From a virus, in the IMG/VR virus record IMGVR_UViG_3300020347_000022, positions 1-28,278 of that record: a DNA stretch of 28,278 nucleotides; one strand, written 5' to 3'. Shown one piece after another: positions 22,324 through 28,278 of the stretch (its first letter is position 1; each line of letters opens with the position of its first letter). The notes under the pieces were generated by a model. It did not search any database. It was not told the DNA's origin and was given only the letters and a program-made list of their open reading frames with translations. The translations under genes and the position numbers were made by a program.

Positions 22324-24855
22324 ATGCGTTTTTACACGAATGTTCAAAACATTGGGAACAAGATTCTAGTCAGAGAAGTTCACAATGGCGAGCGAAAAAA
22401 ACTTAGACTAGATTACAAACCATCCCTATTTCACGAAACTAAAGAAAAAAACACCAAGTTTAAATCTTTAGATGGTAAAAATCTAAAGAAAGTTACATTT
22501 CCGACAATTGGAGAAGCCCGAAATAAGATAAGGGAAACCGAAGGATTGACTCCATTATATGGAATGTCTCCTTTTATATACCCATTTATATCTGATACAT
22601 ATCAGGATTTGGAATATGATGTTGAACAGATCAACACTGTAACTTTGGATATTGAAGTTGAGTGTGAGCAGGGATTTCCAGAACCTGCTGCAGCTGCAGA
22701 ACGTGTTAACGCAATCACTTTGAAATCTAATGGACTGTATACAGTTTTGGGATTGGGTGATTGGGAAGATATAACGCCAGAAGTGCAGCATCTTGATATT
22801 AAATACTACAAATGCACAAGCGAAATGGAACTATTGCGTTCTTTTTTGAATTTGTGGGAGGCCGCGGATATTGATATCGTCACAGGTTGGAATGTGAACT
22901 CTTTTGATATCCTCTATCTAGTGAATAGAATCACCAAGATACTGGGCGAGGAGCAGATGAAGAGACTGTCTCCATGGCGCTCGGTTAAAAAGATACAGAA
23001 AAATATCCGCGGCCAACTAGTAGAACAAATTCAACTTCTTGGATTGAACATTATTGATTATCTTGACTTGTATAAAAAGTTTACATATGTAACAAGAGAG
23101 AGTTATCGATTAGATCACATTGCATTTATAGAATTAGGGCAAAGAAAACTAGATCACTCTGAGTTTTCTGCTATGCATTTGTTTTATAAACACGACTATC
23201 AGAAATATATTGATTATAATATTATTGATGTTGAACTGGTTGATAGGCTTGAAGATAAATTGAAACTGTTGGAGTTGTTGGTGACAATTGCATATCAGGC
23301 GAAGGTTAATTATGATGAAGTATTTTCTCCAATTAAAACATGGGATTCTATCGCTTTCAATTTACTGAGAAAAGATAATATTGTAATTCCCCCGAAAACT
23401 TTTAGTACAAAAACAGAAGCATATGCTGGTGCATATGTAAAAGATCCTATTGTCGGTATGCATGATTGGGTGATGTCTTTTGATTTAAACAGTCTGTATC
23501 CGCATTTAATTATGCAGTACAATATCAGTCCAGAAACACTTATAGAAACTGATAGAGTAGATACTAGTGTGGAAAAACTTCTAGAGAAAAAAACTGATAC
23601 TGAAGCTTGTCAGCAACATGGTTATTCTTTAACTCCAAATGGAGTGTTATATGATAATGCTAAACGAGGGTTTTTGCCCAAGTTGATGCAAAATATGTAT
23701 GATGAACGTGTAATTTCTAAAAAAGAAATGCTAAAATGTAAACAGCGCAAGATTGATGGAGATGGTGATCCCATAGAATTGGATAAAAAGATTGCCCAGT
23801 TACATAACAAACAAATGGCTGCAAAGATTCTGCTGAACTCTGCTTATGGTGCATTAGGAAATCAGTACTTTAGATACTTTGATATTAGACAGGCAGAATC
23901 TATTACACTGTCTGGACAACTTTCTATTCGTTGGATTGAAAAACGAGTCAATGAATATATTAACAAAATTTTAGGGAATGAGGATGAGAAAGAGTATGTT
24001 ATTGCGAGCGATACGGATTCGATATACGTTGTTTTTGGTGACTTGGTACACAAGGTGTTTGGAGAAAAAATTTCGAGACCAGAGAGTGAGGGTGGTGTAT
24101 CGACGGACACAATTGTATCTTTTTTGGATAGAGTTGCTCAAGACAAACTTGAACCTTTTATTGATAAGGCTTATCAAGATCTTGCTTCGTATATGAATTC
24201 ATATGACCAGAAGATGGTAATGGCTAGAGAAGTCATCGCATCAAAAGGTTTGTGGACTGCAAAGAAGAGATATATTTTAAATGTCCATGATAATGAAGGT
24301 GTTCGATATAAAACTCCAGAACTCAAAATTATGGGCATTGAAGCAGTTCGATCTTCTACGCCTGCAGCATGTAGAGATAAACTCAGAGAATCTTTCAAAG
24401 TTATTATGAAAGGCGACAATAAAGAGTTAATAAGATATATTGAAAGTTTTAGAAAAGAATTCAAACAACTTGCGATAGATGAGATATCATTTCCACGAAG
24501 TGTGAATGGTTTGAAGAAGTATCATGATTCTAAAGACTTATTCACGAAAGGAACCCCAATCCACGTAAAGGGAGTAATGCACTACAATCAGCTAGTCAAG
24601 AAACATAAATTGGATATGACTTATCCAGTTATCAAAGAGGGCGAAAAGATTAAGTTCGCCTATCTAAAAGAACCCAATCCAATTGGAAACAATACAATTG
24701 CAATTCAAAATGTTCTACCAGAAGAATTTGATTTGCTAAGATTTATAGATTATAACAAACAATTCGAAAAGGCCTTCTTAGATCCAATCACCACCATCAC
24801 TGATGCAATTGGTTGGACAACAGAAGACCGTGTTTCGATAGATGACTTTTTTTAG
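22324..24855 (+). CDS. 43: Replicative DNA polymerase gp43 (family B)
   Basis: The 843-residue product (T4: 898) is a complete family B polymerase with proofreading. Exonuclease motifs are LDIEVE (108-113, Asp109 and Glu111), GWNVNSFD (about residue 193) and YNIIDVEL (about 298). Polymerase motifs are A DLNSLYP (387-393), B KILLNSAYG (501-509) and C SDTDS (562-566). The C-terminus ends VSIDDFF, a typical sliding-clamp-binding tail. No intein or frameshift is seen. ATGAGGT precedes the start. Confidence 0.97.
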   Translation: MRFYTNVQNIGNKILVREVHNGERKKLRLDYKPSLFHETKEKNTKFKSLDGKNLKKVTFPTIGEARNKIRETEGLTPLYGMSPFIYPFISDTYQDLEYDVEQINTVTLDIEVECEQGFPEPAAAAERVNAITLKSNGLYTVLGLGDWEDITPEVQHLDIKYYKCTSEMELLRSFLNLWEAADIDIVTGWNVNSFDILYLVNRITKILGEEQMKRLSPWRSVKKIQKNIRGQLVEQIQLLGLNIIDYLDLYKKFTYVTRESYRLDHIAFIELGQRKLDHSEFSAMHLFYKHDYQKYIDYNIIDVELVDRLEDKLKLLELLVTIAYQAKVNYDEVFSPIKTWDSIAFNLLRKDNIVIPPKTFSTKTEAYAGAYVKDPIVGMHDWVMSFDLNSLYPHLIMQYNISPETLIETDRVDTSVEKLLEKKTDTEACQQHGYSLTPNGVLYDNAKRGFLPKLMQNMYDERVISKKEMLKCKQRKIDGDGDPIELDKKIAQLHNKQMAAKILLNSAYGALGNQYFRYFDIRQAESITLSGQLSIRWIEKRVNEYINKILGNEDEKEYVIASDTDSIYVVFGDLVHKVFGEKISRPESEGGVSTDTIVSFLDRVAQDKLEPFIDKAYQDLASYMNSYDQKMVMAREVIASKGLWTAKKRYILNVHDNEGVRYKTPELKIMGIEAVRSSTPAACRDKLRESFKVIMKGDNKELIRYIESFRKEFKQLAIDEISFPRSVNGLKKYHDSKDLFTKGTPIHVKGVMHYNQLVKKHKLDMTYPVIKEGEKIKFAYLKEPNPIGNNTIAIQNVLPEEFDLLRFIDYNKQFEKAFLDPITTITDAIGWTTEDRVSIDDFF

Positions 24856-24864
24856 GAGAAAACG

Positions 24865-25881
24865 ATGTCAAAAGGATTAATGAGCAAACTTAGAAAAAAC
24901 TCTTCATTTAAAGATGGGAGAGTTAATGTGTTATCAGAATCAAAATACCTACATGAAAAAGACAGCACCCCGACTAATATTCCGGCGATGAATGTCGCAT
25001 TTTCTGGTTCTTTGAATGGTGGATATACATCAGGATTGACAATGATTGCAGGCCCATCTAAACATTTTAAAACTGCTTTCGGATTAATTATGATGAAAGC
25101 TTTCATGGATAAAAATCCAGAAGGTGTTGTCTTATTTTACGATTCGGAATTTGGTACTCCACAGGGATATTTTGATGTGTTTGATATTGACACAACAAGA
25201 ATTGTTCATGTTCCAGTCACTGATTTGGAAGAGCTAAAATTTGATATGGTTGCCCAGTTAAAAGAAATCGAAACTGATGATAAAGTGTTTATCATGGTAG
25301 ATTCTGTCGGTAACTTGGCATCCAAGAAAGAAGTGGATGATGCAGAGAGTCAAAAGTCTGCAGCCGATATGACTAGAGCAAAACAGTTCAAATCCTTATT
25401 CAGAATGATTACTCCACATCTTACGATGAAAGATATTCCAATGGTTGCTATCAATCATACATATGATTCTCAGGGGCTATATCCTACCAAAGTAGTCTCT
25501 GGTGGCACTGGAATGTATTATAGTGCTGACACTATTTGGATTGTTGGTAGACAGCAAGATAAGGTGGGTACGGAGATACAAGGATATCATTTTGTAATCA
25601 ATGTCGAGAAATCTAGGTTTGTCAAAGAAAAATCTAAAATACCGATTTCAGTTTCTTGGGAAAAAGGTGTAGATAAATTCTCAGGTCTTCTTGACATGGC
25701 CATGGATTATGGTGTAATATCAAGGTCAGGCGGCTGGTATCAGATGGTTGATGTGGAATCTGGTGAGGTTTCTGATAAAAAGTTTCGTGAGAAAGATACT
25801 CATAATAGTGAGTTTTGGCAACCAATTTTGGAAGATGTAAAGTTTGATGAATTTATCAGTAAGAAGTTTAGAGTTGGATAA
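24865..25881 (+). CDS. uvsX: RecA-like recombinase UvsX
   Basis: UvsX forms filaments on single-stranded DNA and drives strand exchange; UvsY (3155-3610) loads it. The 338-residue product (T4: 391) has the UvsX-type Walker A AGPSKHFKT (62-70), which differs from the bacterial RecA GPESSGKT, a Walker B VFIMVDSVG (about 144-152) and NHTYD (about 197). The C-terminus is shorter than in T4. TAGGAG lies ten bases before the start, and the stop overlaps the next gene by one base (TAATG). Confidence 0.95.
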   Translation: MSKGLMSKLRKNSSFKDGRVNVLSESKYLHEKDSTPTNIPAMNVAFSGSLNGGYTSGLTMIAGPSKHFKTAFGLIMMKAFMDKNPEGVVLFYDSEFGTPQGYFDVFDIDTTRIVHVPVTDLEELKFDMVAQLKEIETDDKVFIMVDSVGNLASKKEVDDAESQKSAADMTRAKQFKSLFRMITPHLTMKDIPMVAINHTYDSQGLYPTKVVSGGTGMYYSADTIWIVGRQQDKVGTEIQGYHFVINVEKSRFVKEKSKIPISVSWEKGVDKFSGLLDMAMDYGVISRSGGWYQMVDVESGEVSDKKFREKDTHNSEFWQPILEDVKFDEFISKKFRVG

Positions 25882-26207
25882 TGTCTAAGATATTTGCATC
25901 CAACTATATCTATCAGGAGCGCATGGCAACGTGTCGCTCCTGTGACCAGTTTCAGGCATCTATAAAGGTATGTAAATCTTGTGGTTGTTTTATGCCTGCG
26001 AAGGCAAAGATTGCACAGATTAGATGTCCAAAAGATAAATGGACAGAAGTGTACGGAACATCCGACGAAGAACCAAATACTATGTCTATGTTTAAGGGTA
26101 CAGACATAGATGGAAAACGAGAGGCGCTATTGCGTCAGGCTGAGCATTTGAAAAAAGAATCAGAAAAATTAATTGAAGAGGCAAAAAGGTTAAATGGAAT
26201 TAACTGA
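25881..26207 (+). CDS. Small zinc-finger protein between uvsX and 41
   Basis: The 108-residue product carries C18-x2-C21 and C31-x2-C34-x-C36 with C49-P, a zinc-ribbon pattern followed by KDKW, as in small proteins of marine T4-like phages. The C-terminal 30 residues form a charged helix (REALLRQAEHLKKESEKL). No function is known to me; a nucleic-acid or protein adaptor in the replisome is possible given its place between recombinase and helicase. It overlaps uvsX by one base and gene 41 by 14 bases. Confidence 0.75.
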   Translation: MSKIFASNYIYQERMATCRSCDQFQASIKVCKSCGCFMPAKAKIAQIRCPKDKWTEVYGTSDEEPNTMSMFKGTDIDGKREALLRQAEHLKKESEKLIEEAKRLNGIN

Positions 26208-27582
26208 ACAAGTTGTTATGAATTGTTTATTTGCGGATGATGCTTATGTGCGTAAAGCATTGCCATTTATAGATCGTGAATACTTTCAGAGTGAATCAAA
26301 TAAAACTGTATTTGATTTGATGAAAAATCATATTGAAAAGTATAATGAACTTCCGACTAAAGATTCGCTGATGATATCTTTAGAGGATGTTAATGTATCA
26401 GAAAACATTTATAAAGAATCTGTAGAGTTTATAGATTATCTTAATAATCAAAAAGAAGAACATAGAAATAGTCAGTGGCAACTTGATGCTACAGAAAAAT
26501 GGTGTCAGGATCGTGCTGTATATAATGCGGTAATGAAATCTATTAGTATTATTAATGACGATGGCCCAGATAAAGGTAATATGCCCAAGATACTGAGTGA
26601 AGCTCTCGCAGTTTCATTTGATAGTAATATTGGGCATGATTTTATTGACGATTGGGAATCTAGATTTGAATTCTATCAAAAAGTAGAAGAAAAGATACCA
26701 TTTCATTTGGATATGTTAAATCGTATTACTCAGGGTGGATTGCCAAAGAAAACTTTGAATGTTGCTCTTGCTGGTACTGGTGTTGGAAAATCACTGTTTA
26801 TGTGTGACTGTGCGGCAAATCATCTCTTAATGGGATATGATGTTTTGTATATTACTGCTGAGATGTCAGAGGAAAAAATTGCAGAGCGAATTGATGCAAA
26901 CTTATTGAATACTTCTATTCAAGATGTTTCTAGTATGGCTAGAAATACCTTTGATAAAAAGATTGACAAATTACAAAAGAAAACTACTGGAAAGATGATT
27001 ATTAAAGAATATCCTACAGCAGTTGCCAATGCAAACCACTTCAGACATTTGTTAAATGAGTTGTCATTAAAGAAGAATTTTCGTCCAAAAGTAATCTATA
27101 TTGATTACCTAAATATATGTTCATCGGCTCGTGTCAAACCTGGCGCTGGTGCAAACTCATATACATTGATAAAATCTATTGCAGAAGAACTACGAGGTCT
27201 TGCTGTTGAGAATGATGTTCCTATTGTGACTGCAACCCAAACGACCAGAGGTGGATATGGCAATAGTGATGTAGACTTGACAGATACATCAGAAAGCTTT
27301 GGTTTGCCCGCTACAGCGGACTTGATGTTTGCTTTGATTGCAACAGAAGAATTAGAAGAAATGGGGCAAATATTAATTAAACAATTGAAGAATAGATATA
27401 ACGACCCAAATGAATATAAGAGATTTGTTGTCGGCATTGACAGGCCTAAAATGAGATTGTATGATGTAGAAGAAGATGCACAAGACGAACTGATACAAGA
27501 AAAAACAGATAATAACTTTAGAGAAACATTCTCTAGTACAAAATCCAGTAAAAAGATAGGAAAAGTGGAGATTAAACTATGA
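26194..27582 (+). CDS. 41: Replicative helicase gp41 (DnaB-like)
   Basis: gp41 is the hexameric 5'-3' fork helicase that also partners the primase. The 462-residue product (T4: 475) has a DnaB-type N-terminal domain, Walker A AGTGVGKS (193-200), TAEMSEEKIAERID (about 228-241), Walker B VIYIDYLN (300-307), an ATQTTRGGY segment (about 348-356) and the C-terminal KNRYNDP arginine-finger region. The start lies within the end of the zinc-protein gene. The stop overlaps the oxygenase gene by four bases (ATGA). No primase gene 61 is in this window. Confidence 0.95.
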   Translation: MELTEQVVMNCLFADDAYVRKALPFIDREYFQSESNKTVFDLMKNHIEKYNELPTKDSLMISLEDVNVSENIYKESVEFIDYLNNQKEEHRNSQWQLDATEKWCQDRAVYNAVMKSISIINDDGPDKGNMPKILSEALAVSFDSNIGHDFIDDWESRFEFYQKVEEKIPFHLDMLNRITQGGLPKKTLNVALAGTGVGKSLFMCDCAANHLLMGYDVLYITAEMSEEKIAERIDANLLNTSIQDVSSMARNTFDKKIDKLQKKTTGKMIIKEYPTAVANANHFRHLLNELSLKKNFRPKVIYIDYLNICSSARVKPGAGANSYTLIKSIAEELRGLAVENDVPIVTATQTTRGGYGNSDVDLTDTSESFGLPATADLMFALIATEELEEMGQILIKQLKNRYNDPNEYKRFVVGIDRPKMRLYDVEEDAQDELIQEKTDNNFRETFSSTKSSKKIGKVEIKL

Positions 27583-28232
27583 CAGAAGAAACAAACACAG
27601 CAACTACAGAACAGGAAGTTGTAAATTTTGAAGTAGATCAAGATACCTTTGCGGTAAAGCCACCAGATGGAAATATGGCATATATTTCTGTTTGGGATAA
27701 TGTTTTATCAGCTGAGAAATGCGAGGAAATTATCGCAGAGTTTGAAAAGGCTCAAGAACATCATAAGAAAACTGAACATCCAGAGTATAGAAGTTTTACA
27801 GAAATAAACTTCTTTGACCCTGCCCTGTTGTCAGCTAATCCAAAATTTGAAGAGTTGTCAATGGAATTATTGGGTAAAGTTTCCGAATATGTTGAAAGTT
27901 ACCGTCAACATAATAATATTGCCTTTTTCCCAACACAATGTCATAATGAAGAAGTGCGGATGAAGAAGTATTTTGCTGGAACTGAGGATGATTTCAAATA
28001 TCATGCAGATGTTGGTGATTATGCTTCTGCTAGAAGATTCTTGGTATGTTTCTTTTACTTGAATACAGTAGAAGAAGGCGGAGAGACAGTATTTCCAGAT
28101 TATAATACAAGCATTAAGCCAGTTCAAGGCAGACTTGCAGTATTCCCGCCATTTTGGACACATCCACACCAGGCCCAACCAGCAGTTTCTAATGACAAAT
28201 ATATTGTAGGAACTTATTTACACTATATGTAA
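27579..28232 (+). CDS. 2-oxoglutarate/Fe(II) oxygenase (prolyl-4-hydroxylase-like)
   Basis: The 217-residue product is a double-stranded beta-helix dioxygenase with iron ligands H142-x-D144 (HAD) and a distal His, most likely H197 in THPHQAQP, plus K207 to hold 2-oxoglutarate. EGGETVFPDY (about 168-177) is typical of the P4H group. The first 25 residues are a flexible Thr/Glu-rich lead. These enzymes hydroxylate proteins; nothing here resembles the TET/JBP DNA-oxidising class. The substrate is unknown. It overlaps gene 41 by four bases and so is probably co-translated with the helicase. Confidence 0.9.
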   Translation: MTEETNTATTEQEVVNFEVDQDTFAVKPPDGNMAYISVWDNVLSAEKCEEIIAEFEKAQEHHKKTEHPEYRSFTEINFFDPALLSANPKFEELSMELLGKVSEYVESYRQHNNIAFFPTQCHNEEVRMKKYFAGTEDDFKYHADVGDYASARRFLVCFFYLNTVEEGGETVFPDYNTSIKPVQGRLAVFPPFWTHPHQAQPAVSNDKYIVGTYLHYM

Positions 28233-28236
28233 AAAT

Positions 28237-28244
28237 TATAAATA
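28237..28244 (+). promoter_or_regulatory. T4-type late promoter at the window end
   Basis: An exact TATAAATA lies just after the oxygenase stop, the third perfect copy in the window. It should start a late gene beyond the right edge; no start codon with a ribosome binding site is visible in the remaining 34 bases. Confidence 0.65.
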
Positions 28245-28278
28245 GTGGGTATTAACTGAATAAAAAGGTAATTCCATT

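Noticed and set aside
27105-27641. Open frame of 178 codons on the - strand
   Set aside because: It lies entirely opposite gene 41 and the oxygenase start, has no ribosome binding site and a composition typical of an antisense shadow.
27579-28232. TET/JBP-like DNA base oxygenase linked to the cytosine modification genes
   Set aside because: The motif spacing and EGGETVFPDY point to the prolyl-4-hydroxylase group, and the gene is 14 kb away in the helicase operon.

Overview
The window is a continuous piece of a T4-like (tailed, contractile-tail) phage genome, most likely a marine myovirus of the cyanophage/pelagiphage kind. The reasons are the AT-rich base composition, every gene on the + strand with frequent 1-11 nt overlaps, the gene order 22-23-(3)-uvsY-uvsW-55-47-46 ... 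45-44-62-regA ... 43-uvsX-41, and marine-type accessory genes (a CobS/CobT-like pair, hsp20, a 2-oxoglutarate oxygenase). The host cannot be fixed from the sequence; no photosynthesis gene and no tRNA was seen.

Region 1 (1-5519): late structural genes (scaffold gp22, major capsid gp23, a tail tube-fold protein), each behind a TATAAATA-like late promoter, with a strong terminator after gene 23; then recombination genes uvsY and uvsW and a small Sm-like protein. Region 2 (5586-8920): a sigma70-type promoter drives the late sigma factor gp55 and the Mre11/Rad50-like nuclease gp47/gp46.

Region 3 (8931-13198) is the most interesting part. One promoter precedes five closely packed genes: a putative restriction-type nuclease, an N6-adenine DNA methyltransferase, a stand-alone asparagine-synthetase-like PP-loop enzyme, a cytosine-C5 DNA methyltransferase, and a CmoA homologue (carboxy-SAM synthase). 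The C5 enzyme has Arg374 where nearly all relatives have the Asn of motif X (GNxV becomes GRMV). The equivalent change (to Lys) is what makes the engineered M.MpeI enzyme accept carboxy-SAM. The simplest reading is a natural DNA carboxymethylation pathway: CmoA makes carboxy-SAM, the C5 enzyme writes 5-carboxymethylcytosine, and the PP-loop enzyme may amidate the new carboxylate.

Region 4 (13207-16849): two genes, each with its own promoter, encode a large protein with an HExxH metallopeptidase-like domain, an acidic linker and a VWA domain (CobT-like), and a MoxR/CobS-type AAA+ ATPase. Region 5 (16859-22259): replication accessory genes (sliding clamp 45, clamp loader 44/62, repressor regA, dUTPase), several small unknowns, and an Hsp20 gene whose leader can form a ROSE-like RNA thermometer. 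Region 6 (22268-28232): a promoter, then DNA polymerase 43, uvsX, a zinc-finger protein, helicase 41 and a 2OG-Fe(II) oxygenase, ending at a further late promoter.

There is no gene-free stretch above 300 bases; the longest gap is the roughly 120-base leader before gene 55.
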